From assembly GCA_022539475.1 (NCBI GenBank), contig VCMS01000393.1, positions 27,376 to 69,591 of the forward strand: a stretch of DNA of 42,216 nucleotides, read 5' to 3'. Origin of the DNA: Gracilaria domingensis (taxonomy: Eukaryota; Rhodophyta; Florideophyceae; Gracilariales; Gracilariaceae). This document shows, one piece after another, positions 16,773-26,484 of the stretch. The notes beneath the pieces were generated by a model, which worked only from the letters and a program-made list of their open reading frames with translations, was not told where the DNA came from and made no database searches. Position 1 is the stretch's first letter, and every line of letters begins with the position of its first letter. The position numbers were made by a program, and so were the translations under genes.

Positions 16773-19700
16773 TCAACCCACTTGGGCCTTGTCCAGCGTA
16801 GCCGGTATCGGTGTCCGTGTGCGACGGTGGTACTGCAAGACCTTCGAGCGAGGCAAGTGCTCAATGGGCTCGTGCGAATCCTCTGAAGAGGCGTAGCCGT
16901 ACCAACGGACTCGATACAGTAGTTCCCCGTCAGGGGCGTAGCCGTGACTTACCAGACGGTCAATGACATATTCCTCATCGAGGACACTCCGCTCTGTGTG
17001 CGGCTTGCTTGAAGAATCCTCTTTCGAGGCGTAATCGTCGGTTCTCCCGTCGTGGGCATCGTCGTTCGTGATCGGCTTCCGTCCTGACGGCAGTACATCC
17101 TGTATGCCAGGCTTTGGTCTTCGTGACCATGGTATTTTCCTGACCACCATGCTTCCAGATTCCTGGTTCTTCTCCCCATGCTGCTGGGCTGTGACCGTGC
17201 TTCGGTCTTCTCGAATAGCGAGCTTCCGGCGTTCCGGCACAATCTCCCGTTGCGACGGTGAACGGTCCGCAGAGCGGTGAGCCAGCGAGTGGTGTTCTGG
17301 CACGTGCCGTGGCGGCGGTTCGCCGCGCGCTGCGGTTTGCGACACCTGCGCCTTTGCATGGCTGTCAAGAGCCGATTCAAATTCGGAATTTTTTGAACCG
17401 TTTTTAGGCGGCGCCAGGTCTGTGGCTGGCGCGTGCCCGGCTTGCGCACTGTAATCCTCGGTTGGAGGCGGATCTCCCACGGAGCTCGACACTTGGCGCG
17501 ACGTGCACGCGTCGTCAGTGCTTGAGTGCTGCCCACTTGCTGTGGCTTGACTGTTCGCCACACTGGTGGTTGGTTCCGTCTTTTTGACGGCTTTGGCACT
17601 CTGTGCTGCACCGAAATCTCCCGAAGTCGGGTCTGCCGTAACAGCACGGTTTTTTCGAACTAACTCTTCTTTCTCCGGACTTCCGGCTTTGCGATTCACC
17701 ATAGTGGTGCCTTCCACCTCAGCCTTCCGTGGTAACGGCGCGTCCTTCTCTTCCGGTCTTCCGGCTGCAATCGTCACCGAGGTGGCGTCCTTCTCAGAAG
17801 GCCTCCGCGAAACTGTGCGATCCCTCCGGCTTTCCGGCTGCAAATCACGTACCACATCGGTACTGTGTTCCCGTTCTTGGGCCTGCAAACGTAACTCCGT
17901 TCGCGACGGCGGTGGTGAGCGAGAGTGATCTTCCTCTTCTTGAGGCTTCCGCGGTAGCCGCGCGTCGTTCTCTTCTTTCCGGCTCTCCGGCTGTGTGTCG
18001 CGCGTTGACGCGCCTTCATCACGACTTGCGTGCGATACAGAGGCCTGCGAAGGCGACTCCGTCGACGACGGCGACAACGAAAAAGAACGACCTGCTTCCT
18101 CCCCCTCCTCAGTGGGAGTGTCGGGGGTGGCGGCGAGTATCCCCATAGGGGCCCTTATCTGCGTGTGCACATGTGCGGCATTGGAGACCGACCGGTCAGA
18201 TTCCGGCTTAGCAGGCAAATGGGCAAGTCCGCGATCCGGATGCGGCAACACAGACGGTTGAGTGCGGGTACCCGCCGCGGCGTCTGTTTCCGTTTCGACG
18301 GCTGTTCCCACAGTGGGTGCGGTAGGGGCCGACGATGACGGTAGCGAATCCTGCGAAACAGGCTTTGGCGCAGGCGTTATGCGATCTAGCGACAAACGCT
18401 CGTGCTCTCCCTTGATATCAAGGACAACCGTTGTGTCGGTGACAGCAATAACCCGGAACGGGCCGTCCGCGATAGGAGAAAGCTTGTGGCGCTTCTCCTT
18501 TTCGGGGTTGTAGTACTCCTTCCGTACGAAGGCAAAGCTACCTTCCCTGATCTGAGGGGCATTCTTACGCACTCTAGCGTCGAAATTCCGCTTGTATGCG
18601 GCCTGGGCCTTAGCGATATGCTGCCCAACTGTAGGGATAATGTTCTTAAGCCAGTCCTTCCAGGCGTCCCTGTGTAGACGGGGCGACGGAAACTTATCCA
18701 AAGTTGGCTGTGGCTCGATAGCCACCGAAGGTGGGACGCGTGATAGCACAAGCTCGAACGGCGAGATTCGAGTCGTGCGATGAACCTGCGTATTGTAGGC
18801 ATAAGTCACCGCATCGGTGTACTGATCCCATTCCGACGGATGCTCGGCAACAAACGTCCGCAATGCGTTGAGCATCGTGCGGTTGAAACGCTCAACCTGC
18901 CCATTACTCTGGGGATGATATGTTGTCGTAAACCAGTTTTGGATCCGCAAGATGCGGCATACGTCCTGAAAGAACTTAGCCGTGAACTGCGGTCCATTAT
19001 CCGATAGTAAGTCAATCGGCGGTCCGTAGACAAAAACCCAGTGAGTAACGAAAGCTTGGGCCACCGCACTAGCAGTAACCTTCTTTAAAGGCACAGTCCG
19101 TACCAGCTTAGAAAAGTGGTCGGTGATAACAAGCAAAAACCGGTTTCCCCGGCGGGTGCGAATAAACTCGCCGAGTAGATCGATCGCCACAAACTCCAGT
19201 GGAGCCCTGGCAGGGAATAGTGCCAACTTCTTGGAATACTTATGCAGCTTGACGCGGTTCTTCGCGCAGTCAGAACATCCACGAACAGTGGCATACGCGT
19301 CGAAAGCCATTGCTGGCCAGTAAAAGTCCTTCCGTAAGGTGTAGTACAACTTCCTGCCACCAGGGTCTGCTGACAACTTCGCATAGTGCGACAAATGCAG
19401 TACTCGTGACTGAAGTGAGTGCGGAACCACAATCTGTGGCCTGTTTCCGACAGTTCGGATTAGAAATCTTTGGTCGTTCTCGACGAAAGGCAACTGTGCT
19501 CCACCGTTTAGACGACTACGAATCTCCGTACAAAAACGGTCGGTGTGCTGCTCCCGGATGAGCTCCTCCGGCTTGATCGGTACGAAAAAGCCCGGTTCGG
19601 GTTGCGTGTCTGATACGGCTAAAACAGCATCGTAGATGTCCCATCCTTCCGATTCTTCATCGGCATCGCTCCAGCCGTCTTCCACGAGGAAGCACGGTAT

Positions 19701-22187
19701 CTCCAGATCATCGACTGGCGCAGCTTCAGCCGCTGTTTCTAAGCGGGACAGTGCATCAGCCTGAGTGTTCAGGAGTCCTTTCTTGTAACGGATTTCGAAG
19801 TCGAATTCCGACAAGCGAAGTCTCCACCGCATCAAGCGGCCAGATGGCTCTGCTATAGAGAGTAGCCAGCGTAATGCCGAATGATCGGTATGAACAATGA
19901 AGCGGGTCCCCATAAGATAGGGCCGCAGTGTCTGTAACGCCCAGACAACCGCCAAGCACTCCTTCTCGGATACCGAGTAATTCCTCTCGTGAACGTTGAG
20001 GCTCCTTGACCAATACCCAATTGGCAATCGCTCGCCATCATTGGTGATCTGGAATAGGGCACAGCCGACTTGGTAGTCGCTCGCATCCGTATCTACTGCA
20101 TATGGCAAACCAGCCCTAGGCAGGGATAAAACAGGTGGCGATGTCACCGCGTCCACGAGCGACGAGAAAGCCGCGACCTTGCGGTCATCGAATTCTTCCA
20201 GATCGACTGGCTGTCCTTTGCGAAGAAGCTCGTTCAGAGGTGCAGCGATATCCGCGAAGTTCGGAATGAAGCGGCGATACACATTGCACAAGCCGAGAAA
20301 AGATCGGAGCTCCGTCTGCGTCCTCGGATGCTTAGCCTCTTTGAGGGATTTCACGCGTACTTCGTCAATCGAAAGCCGTCCCGGACGGATAACATGGCCG
20401 AGATACCTGACGGTTTCGGTAAAGAACTCACACTTCTTGAGCTTGAGCGTAATGCCTGCGTCGCGTAGGACTCGCATCACATCCCGTACGTGGGTCAAGT
20501 GCTCATCCAGGTTGCTGGAGTAGACAATGATGTCATCCAGGTATACCAGGCAAGTCTTCCACTTAAAGCGGGCTAGCAAAATATCCACAGCTCGTTGAAA
20601 GGTGGCTGGCGCGTTCGTTAACCCAAAGGGCATCCGATTGAATCGGTACAATCCTTCATGACAAACGAAGGCTGTTTTGTCACGGTCCTCAGCCCTCACG
20701 GGAACTTGCCAATAGCCCCAATTCGCGTCTACGGTTGTGAACACTTTCGCGTCGCCCAATGAATCGATGCATTCATCCATTCGTGGGATAGGATACACAT
20801 CCTTGACCGTAGCCGCGTTTAGCTTTCGGTAATCGATGCAAAATCGCCAAGACCCATCAGCTTTGGGCGCGAGCACTACCGGCGATGCCCAAGGTGACTG
20901 AACCGGCTCGATAACTCCAGCGCGGAGCATCTTCTCAACTTGAGCTTTCTCCTCCTGCCGAGCTGTCGGTCCTGCCCTGTAAGGGTGCTGTGAAATGGGC
21001 CGAGTATTCGGTAGCAAATCAATCCGATGTTCGGTAATACCAATCTTACCCAGAGTGCCATCCCACATGGGCGTGAACTCCTCAAGCATGTGCCGCAATT
21101 TATCGCGGTGAGTCTCTGGGACATGTTCAAGATCCAGAGACTCCAGTTCCTGTACTGCCTTATCCTTCGTGTCAGCAGCACTCAGGTCTGTATCATTACT
21201 GCCCGACGAGGTCGGCAACGCTTCCTTCGACAGGCTGCGGTTATTCGCATCCGACGAAGTCGGCGTAGCATCTTCCGACGAACTGTTCGGTCCAGTCGTT
21301 TCGGAATTGTTCCGTTCCGCCTCCCCCTCCTCAGCTTCGAGGATTCCGAGAACCTCGGCAATAGAAACCTGAGTAGGCACTATAGCCGCAGGGTGCGGAA
21401 GCAACGAACCAATAACTTGGCTCCTAACCAACCGTTGAAAAAAACGGCTGAAGTTCGCAACCAGCACCTGAAAAGGCTTCTCGGGTTCGACGAAAACAAT
21501 CCCATTAGCGAGGGCAAGCTGATGCTTCTCCTGTAACGCAGGCAACGGTTGTACCGTTTGTAAGCCACATTGTGGGGACGTCACAGTAACCCAGACCTGT
21601 GATTCAGGCGGGATGGAAATGGGCCGAGCTACTCGGAGCTTTGTAGACTTCCGTTCATCGGCTGTAGGCTTCTGTGCCGCAGGCAAAGGGACTTGCTTCT
21701 TCAGAGCCCGGCGCAGGGGACGCCGAACGATCGGTACAGTAGTCCCATCTTCCATTTCGATGGTTCGCTTCCGCGGTCGAATTGCATCGACGAAGCGGTC
21801 ACAGAAGTCGCAGCCGAGGATAACCGGCGCAGCGAGTTGCTTGCAAACCAAGAAATCGAGCTTCGCCACGTAGCGGCCAAGCCTGACGAGCAGGTCTATT
21901 ACTCCCACAGTCGAAAGTGGCCGATTGTTCGCATCCGCTATGTCAATCTGCGGCGCCGCACGAACGCGAGACCGCAAGTGCGGCGGAATCATCGATTCAA
22001 CCAAGAAATTTGGCCCAGCTCCTGTATCGAGCACGGACAACTGCCGAACCATGTACTGGTCGGAAACACCCAGGTCGGCGTAAACTTTGTAGTTACGTTT
22101 CGCCATGACCAGGACTCTATCCGGGAACCGGCTGTTCTTAGACCGTATCCACGGGCGACGCAAGACACCAAGGTGCTCAGAGTCCAC
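16773..22187 (-). CDS. pol: Pol polyprotein of element 1 (PR-RT-RH-IN-chromodomain)
   Basis: 1804 residues counted from 22187, but the codon there is GTG. The frame is open up to the gag stop and is entered by -1 frameshifting at 22307-22313. Visible: protease DTGA at about 54-57; RT with FCIDYR, MPFGLTNAPATFQ and YLDD (about 547); RNase H DTDAS (about 696) and HTDHSALRWL; integrase zinc region, then core with AIDLLGEF, LLSDNGPQF and NGQVERFNR (D, D, E); a Pro/Ser/Glu/Arg-rich linker of about 500 residues; and a C-terminal chromodomain (EYVIDRLV...YRVRWYGY...EPIEHLP, about 1737-1790) that would guide integration to marked chromatin. In the integrase zinc site the second His is Asp (SADPGG; element 2 has GAHPGG). 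No stops or frameshifts within. Confidence 0.92.
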   Translation of the reverse strand: MDSEHLGVLRRPWIRSKNSRFPDRVLVMAKRNYKVYADLGVSDQYMVRQLSVLDTGAGPNFLVESMIPPHLRSRVRAAPQIDIADANNRPLSTVGVIDLLVRLGRYVAKLDFLVCKQLAAPVILGCDFCDRFVDAIRPRKRTIEMEDGTTVPIVRRPLRRALKKQVPLPAAQKPTADERKSTKLRVARPISIPPESQVWVTVTSPQCGLQTVQPLPALQEKHQLALANGIVFVEPEKPFQVLVANFSRFFQRLVRSQVIGSLLPHPAAIVPTQVSIAEVLGILEAEEGEAERNNSETTGPNSSSEDATPTSSDANNRSLSKEALPTSSGSNDTDLSAADTKDKAVQELESLDLEHVPETHRDKLRHMLEEFTPMWDGTLGKIGITEHRIDLLPNTRPISQHPYRAGPTARQEEKAQVEKMLRAGVIEPVQSPWASPVVLAPKADGSWRFCIDYRKLNAATVKDVYPIPRMDECIDSLGDAKVFTTVDANWGYWQVPVRAEDRDKTAFVCHEGLYRFNRMPFGLTNAPATFQRAVDILLARFKWKTCLVYLDDIIVYSSNLDEHLTHVRDVMRVLRDAGITLKLKKCEFFTETVRYLGHVIRPGRLSIDEVRVKSLKEAKHPRTQTELRSFLGLCNVYRRFIPNFADIAAPLNELLRKGQPVDLEEFDDRKVAAFSSLVDAVTSPPVLSLPRAGLPYAVDTDASDYQVGCALFQITNDGERLPIGYWSRSLNVHERNYSVSEKECLAVVWALQTLRPYLMGTRFIVHTDHSALRWLLSIAEPSGRLMRWRLRLSEFDFEIRYKKGLLNTQADALSRLETAAEAAPVDDLEIPCFLVEDGWSDADEESEGWDIYDAVLAVSDTQPEPGFFVPIKPEELIREQHTDRFCTEIRSRLNGGAQLPFVENDQRFLIRTVGNRPQIVVPHSLQSRVLHLSHYAKLSADPGGRKLYYTLRKDFYWPAMAFDAYATVRGCSDCAKNRVKLHKYSKKLALFPARAPLEFVAIDLLGEFIRTRRGNRFLLVITDHFSKLVRTVPLKKVTASAVAQAFVTHWVFVYGPPIDLLSDNGPQFTAKFFQDVCRILRIQNWFTTTYHPQSNGQVERFNRTMLNALRTFVAEHPSEWDQYTDAVTYAYNTQVHRTTRISPFELVLSRVPPSVAIEPQPTLDKFPSPRLHRDAWKDWLKNIIPTVGQHIAKAQAAYKRNFDARVRKNAPQIREGSFAFVRKEYYNPEKEKRHKLSPIADGPFRVIAVTDTTVVLDIKGEHERLSLDRITPAPKPVSQDSLPSSSAPTAPTVGTAVETETDAAAGTRTQPSVLPHPDRGLAHLPAKPESDRSVSNAAHVHTQIRAPMGILAATPDTPTEEGEEAGRSFSLSPSSTESPSQASVSHASRDEGASTRDTQPESRKEENDARLPRKPQEEEDHSRSPPPSRTELRLQAQEREHSTDVVRDLQPESRRDRTVSRRPSEKDATSVTIAAGRPEEKDAPLPRKAEVEGTTMVNRKAGSPEKEELVRKNRAVTADPTSGDFGAAQSAKAVKKTEPTTSVANSQATASGQHSSTDDACTSRQVSSSVGDPPPTEDYSAQAGHAPATDLAPPKNGSKNSEFESALDSHAKAQVSQTAARGEPPPRHVPEHHSLAHRSADRSPSQREIVPERRKLAIREDRSTVTAQQHGEKNQESGSMVVRKIPWSRRPKPGIQDVLPSGRKPITNDDAHDGRTDDYASKEDSSSKPHTERSVLDEEYVIDRLVSHGYAPDGELLYRVRWYGYASSEDSHEPIEHLPRSKVLQYHRRTRTPIPATLDKAQVG

Positions 22188-22303
22188 GTCTGTAGTGGCC
22201 AGTTTCCTCGAAAGGATTGTGACCGGGGAGCGAGGCTTCTCAGCCTCAGGCGCACTAAACCCCGTCGCTGGGGGCGCCTCTCCATTGCTGGAGGCTCCCT
22301 TGC

Positions 22304-22315
22304 TCAGTTTTTCTG
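22304..22315 (-). promoter_or_regulatory. Gag-Pol -1 frameshift site, element 1
   Basis: The - strand reads CAG AAA AAC TGA, the end of gag. Sliding one base back on G-AAA-AAC gives EKLSKGASSNGEAPP and continues without a stop into pol. The same dodecamer occurs in element 2. Hairpins follow, including GAGGCT-GAGA-AGCCTC at 22232-22247. Confidence 0.7.
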
Positions 22316-24313
22316 AGCGTCGCCGCCAATCTGCGGAGGTTGCGATTCCGCAGGGGCGGCTACAGTTCCACCATTCGATGGCACCGTTTCCTGGTTCCCA
22401 GGCTGAGTCTCCGCTTTCGCACGAAGGTACGATTTGTCGGGAACACGTTCCCGCTCAGCGGGCGTCAACGACTCATACTGAGGCACTATCTTCGCCATAT
22501 CCCGTATGGGCATTAAGCAATTCGGAGCGATATGCCCTGGCCTGTAACAGGTATGACAAATAAGGTGATGAAGAAGATCCGCGTTGGGCGGCCGGCGCTC
22601 CTGTCGAGGAGGATACGGGTCCCTCCATCCAGGGCGTTGGCTTCGACATCCGCCAGAGTGCGGCACGGGCAATGCCGGGACTTGACGTCCGGCGTACAGA
22701 GCGGGGTCTCCGTCCGCTGTAGACTGCTCCGTCGTCGACGGCAATTCCGAGCTCGGCATTGAACCATCGTCCTGTAACAGGTGCAGGTTATCATAACCCC
22801 CTTGAACAGAACCTCGCGAGTGAGGCAGTGAGGAGTCTCGGCCTTCCACATGAAGGAGTCGGCGCGTGCGCGCCTTGATACCAGTGCGTGCTCGAGCTGC
22901 ATCTCCCTCCGCTTGGGCAAATTGAACGAGTTCCAGATAGGTAATCCGGCGTTTGTTCTCCCGATAATGGGCTACCAACGTCTGAATTGATCGGTCCAGT
23001 CCATCAACAAACATCGTACACCGCTCGGCTGCGGAGAACACGTTGCCACATCTGTGGAAAGCCTTATTGAGGCGGGTCGAATAAACGGTTTCCGACTCTT
23101 CGGCTCCTTGCTTCGTGTCTCGCAGCGCGAGTATAGCACCTTGTATCGCATTTCCTGTCGCGTAAGAACGCAGGAGATATTGTACCGCTTCCGGCCAGCA
23201 CGTAACTCCTCCTTCGGAGGCGCGAGACGACCCACGAACCGAATTGAATTGATCTTCGGCTACACCCGTCAAAAAGTACGGCAGCGCGATGTAGGCCTGT
23301 GCCTCACTCATCCGAAGTACATCGGCTTCCGCTACGAAGCGGCTAAGAAAATCCAAGACCAGAATTGGATCTTCCCCAGAGAACTTGTGGGGCTTTAGCG
23401 TGAGCTCCATTTGTCGGAGATGATTTCGCACTTTGCCAGTCCCACGTGGGGTCCTCTGTGGCGTCGTGTCATCAAGCCGATAATATCGGTAAGATAGTAG
23501 CTTCCGATACAGTAAGTTTGTCGGCTTCAACTCCTTCAATCCGAGGTGTCTCCGTCCTTTCGTACGGCCTCGTGCAACACCAGAAGTGGCTTCAGTAGCC
23601 CGCGAACGGGATGCACGATAGCGAGAGCGCTCTTCCGCGCTGTCCGAAGAGTCGGTAGACGACCCCTTTTTGGGGCCCTCCTCATCAGAAGAGGATGAAG
23701 AAGACGAGTCAGACTCAACCTTGACCTTCTTCTTTGCCGGACGATCCCGGGAACGGCGCGAGTGCTGAGAACCCTCAGAAACCGGGGCTCCCGGCGCAAC
23801 AGCATCAGATACGATGATTTGCTCGACCGTCTCCAGACGGGTAGCCAGGCGGTCCAGGCGTGCGGCAGCCTGCTCGTGCAGACCAGCCGACACCTGTCGG
23901 TGTTCCATAATCTGGTTGACATCAGACCGTAAAACACGGACGTCGCTCGAAACATCCCGGACACCGGCTTCATCGAGCCGTTGCCGGAGCTTCGTAATAT
24001 CCCGGATGAGGCCCACTTGGGAGTTCTGCAGGATGCGAACCTGAGCCTCTAATTCACGGAGGGTATACCCGTCGGACCGCGACGACATAACGTCAACCGC
24101 TGCGGCGGCATCAGCCGCAGGTGCGGTCTCAGTTGGCCCACGAGTGGGTGGGGTCCCGTTGTCAGAACGGCGGCCCCGGGAAGCCGGTTTCGGGTCGCCA
24201 TTGCCTGGGACCTCCAGTGCGTCCTTCGGCAACGGAGGCAAACTTGCCGGCAAGCCGGACGAACCGGGCACAGAAGCGGCACGTGGCGCGCTACTCCTGC
24301 GACGGGACGACAT
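22304..24313 (-). CDS. gag: Gag of element 1
   Basis: 669 residues, ATG at 24313. Order: Ser/Pro/Arg-rich start; a coiled coil at about 85-185 (heptads in LRELEAQVRILQNSQVGLI...); a basic NLS-like patch (PAKKKVKVE) followed by a Ser/Asp/Glu run; the retrotransposon Gag capsid-like region (ELKPTNLLYRKLLSYRYYRL to MFVDGLDRSIQTLV); and one perfect CCHC zinc knuckle CHTCYRPGHIAPNC near residue 590, which binds element RNA. The protein would form the cytoplasmic particle. It ends QKN-stop on the frameshift site. Element 2 Gag is collinear. Confidence 0.9.
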   Translation of the reverse strand: MSSRRRSSAPRAASVPGSSGLPASLPPLPKDALEVPGNGDPKPASRGRRSDNGTPPTRGPTETAPAADAAAAVDVMSSRSDGYTLRELEAQVRILQNSQVGLIRDITKLRQRLDEAGVRDVSSDVRVLRSDVNQIMEHRQVSAGLHEQAAARLDRLATRLETVEQIIVSDAVAPGAPVSEGSQHSRRSRDRPAKKKVKVESDSSSSSSSDEEGPKKGSSTDSSDSAEERSRYRASRSRATEATSGVARGRTKGRRHLGLKELKPTNLLYRKLLSYRYYRLDDTTPQRTPRGTGKVRNHLRQMELTLKPHKFSGEDPILVLDFLSRFVAEADVLRMSEAQAYIALPYFLTGVAEDQFNSVRGSSRASEGGVTCWPEAVQYLLRSYATGNAIQGAILALRDTKQGAEESETVYSTRLNKAFHRCGNVFSAAERCTMFVDGLDRSIQTLVAHYRENKRRITYLELVQFAQAEGDAARARTGIKARTRRLLHVEGRDSSLPHSRGSVQGGYDNLHLLQDDGSMPSSELPSTTEQSTADGDPALYAGRQVPALPVPHSGGCRSQRPGWRDPYPPRQERRPPNADLLHHLICHTCYRPGHIAPNCLMPIRDMAKIVPQYESLTPAERERVPDKSYLRAKAETQPGNQETVPSNGGTVAAPAESQPPQIGGDAQKN

Positions 24314-24456
24314 CGTTCACCGACACAGTCGGCCAATGGGCAACCAAAACAACTTCCGAAAACGGACAATGAGAGAACCGTAAGAACGGATATTCCCAAC
24401 TATCTGGGCTCCAAACAAACGAACCAGCTCCAACGATTGTTGGCCAATAAAGCCGA

Positions 24457-24474
24457 TTCTAGGTCGGGAGACCA
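24457..24474 (-). promoter_or_regulatory. Primer-binding site, element 1
   Basis: The - strand reads TGGTCTCCCGACCTAGAA starting 3 nt inside the 5' LTR. It is shared with elements 2 and 3 except for one base. The complement ends ...TCGGGAG-A-CCA, fitting a tRNA with C1-G72 and discriminator A73. Confidence 0.8.
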
Positions 24475-24477
24475 GTT

Positions 24478-25333
24478 TGTGGTGCAAAACCCTTGACGGG
24501 AAAACAGCAAACCGCGTCGCGGACGAGCACCTCAGGGTGTTCAGGCCCTGCTCCCTGTGAAGGGCAGTCGAGCGGCAGAACCCTCCGATAGGGCCAACAC
24601 GAGCCGGGTGTAAATCCGGGTGGCCCCGATCTGGGCGTGCAGTCGGAGGTAGGAGGGGTAGAATCGGCGTAGGTATCCGGATGGTTCCGGCGAGCCACAG
24701 CGAGTGGGGGTATCCAGCCCAACGGTATGGGACGACAAAAGATCAACAAACGAGCCGCACTGCGGAGCACTGACTCGTGATGAGCGGGAAAACTCCCGAG
24801 ACAAATAAAACAAACCTACAATGTAGGGCAGAGTAGCGAAAGCCGTAAGACGGAAATGAAAACAATAAAATAGATAAGAAAAGTGCCGTGACGACGGATT
24901 AGTACTCCTCGGGACGGAGGTTGGTTGATCAGCCCGGAATTGCGGCGGTATTCCCCAGGATGGGGCTGGTGACCGTGCGCAAGCGGCAAGAAGATCAGAG
25001 CCAAAGGCCTCGTTGAGGTTTACTTCCCGTACAGTGGCGGCAAGTGCCGCCACTTATATACGGCACTTGAAAATATCAATTAAAATATCTAACTATCCGG
25101 CGCTGCCGGCCAATACACTACAGGTGTGCCCCCGTGGCATGCTTGCCACGGGGCCCGCGCGATCGGGCCAACTTGGCACACGTGTGCAGAAATACTACCC
25201 TTCCTAGGCATACCCCAAAATAGGGGCACTACCCCAGTAGCCTCTCATAACCTGAGGTGTCGCAGCCGGTAACGGATCAACAAACTATGAAAAGCACCTC
25301 GGTGCATCCCCACAAAGGGCGTTTTGCTCTACA
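24478..25333 (-). repeat. 5' LTR of element 1
   Basis: 856 bp. On the - strand a TATATAA box (25060-25054) drives gag-pol. It directly adjoins an inverted repeat with 10-bp arms AGTGGCGGCA/TGCCGCCACT (25033-25054). The TATATA core is symmetric and could also work toward the + strand. The strong inverted repeats at 25130-25153 and 25152-25169 match those in the 3' LTR. Confidence 0.92.
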
Positions 25334-25338
25334 GGATG

Positions 25339-26240
25339 CACTCGAAGAGTTATGAGTTGGACCCAATTTTGGCGGTTACTTTTGGAATGGCTTTCCCACA
25401 GTTACCTGTAATCAGGGTTGCCATTGCTGGCCAATACCGCTAGGTGGACGCGTGTACTACACCACCGTGTGTGTGCATATTACGGGACAATAGGTAGTGC
25501 ACCTGAGGTGCCTGACACTGGGCTAGCCACGTGTACGGACCCCTGCGGGTGTGTACCACGTGTACATAGTTAGTTTAGACCTACTTAGGTGAGCTCGACC
25601 TCGTCGTCGCGAGCACCTTTGTAAAGTCAACCCGAGCACTTCTAAGTGAACTCTTTGTCGAGTAGCGCTCTCCTGAGTGGACTCTACACGAGTGAGGCTC
25701 TGGCGCCAACCGCCTACGTGGGTTATCACTCTCGCGAGTATAGCCACGTCTGGTCACGGTGGTCCTACCCTCTCGGTACCTTTGAGGAACATCTGTCGTT
25801 GATGTCGGGACCTGAGGGTCGTACCGAGGAGATATAGGACTAGATTACGAAGTGATCCGACTCTGTATAGAGTTTTGCCGTGTTTACGGAAACCCGTGCA
25901 TTACCGTTGGAGGATCTCGCCCCGCTCCGGGCACAGTGCCGAGGAGGCCCTACCCGTCGCGTGTGGGTGTTGTTTGGTTGTTGTTTTCTGTTGCTTTCCC
26001 TCTCGGGACTACACCTGTCGTTGGTCGTGTTTCATCGTTGCCGATACCACCCCATCTCTGGAGTTTCTCATCGTTTCCTCACCACGTGGCCTAGCACCTC
26101 TGTAGGTATAGCCAGTTGCCACTTCGGCCTTACAACCGAGTTACGGTGGTACAGAGGGCTCTGTCACTGGTCTGCCATCTCTCACGAGAGCGGACCTTCG
26201 GACAGTCTGGTGGGTTTCACTCTTCCGAGTTTGCCCCACA
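25339..26240 (+). repeat. 5' LTR of element 2, remaining 902 bp
   Basis: Continues the LTR after the GGATG duplication (25334-25338) and ends TTTGCCCCACA. It is nearly identical to 36319-37220, with single changes at about 25553, 25755, 26128 and 26145. Confidence 0.92.
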
Positions 26241-26243
26241 AAG

Positions 26244-26261
26244 TGGTCTCCCGACTTAGAA
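26244..26261 (+). promoter_or_regulatory. Primer-binding site, element 2
   Basis: TGGTCTCCCGACTTAGAA, 3 nt after the LTR. It matches element 3 exactly and element 1 at 17 of 18 positions. 26262-26484 is untranslated leader. Confidence 0.82.
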
Positions 26262-26484
26262 CCGTTTTAGGTCACTGTCGTGGAATTGACTTGATTGTTG
26301 ACGGATCACCGTTTTCTGACAACGATCAGGGGACTCTTTAGAGTTTTGGAGGTTGACAACTTTTGAACGTGAACCGCTGACGTGGTGGTTTACCGAGAAG
26401 GTTTATTGAGTTTTCTTGTTCTTTGGAGACTCGTGTACGAGTTTAACTGGATCATCTGGATCAGATTGCCTACTGGTTTCCAGT

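Larger units (their letters stand above)
13565..25333 (-). mobile_element. Element 1: complete Ty3/gypsy chromovirus nested in the 5' LTR of element 2
   Basis: 11.8 kb, gag-pol on the - strand. LTRs of 848 bp (13565-14412) and 856 bp (24478-25333) are direct repeats with TGT...ACA ends. By eye they differ by about six substitutions and three indels (one of 10 bp near 24648). It is flanked by the 5-bp duplication GGATG (13560-13564 and 25334-25338). From the 5' end on the - strand: LTR, 3-nt spacer, primer-binding site, gag, pol ending in a chromodomain, hairpin array, internal purine tract, ORF X (opposite strand), terminal purine tract, LTR. Young, and structurally complete apart from one integrase change. 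Confidence 0.92.
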
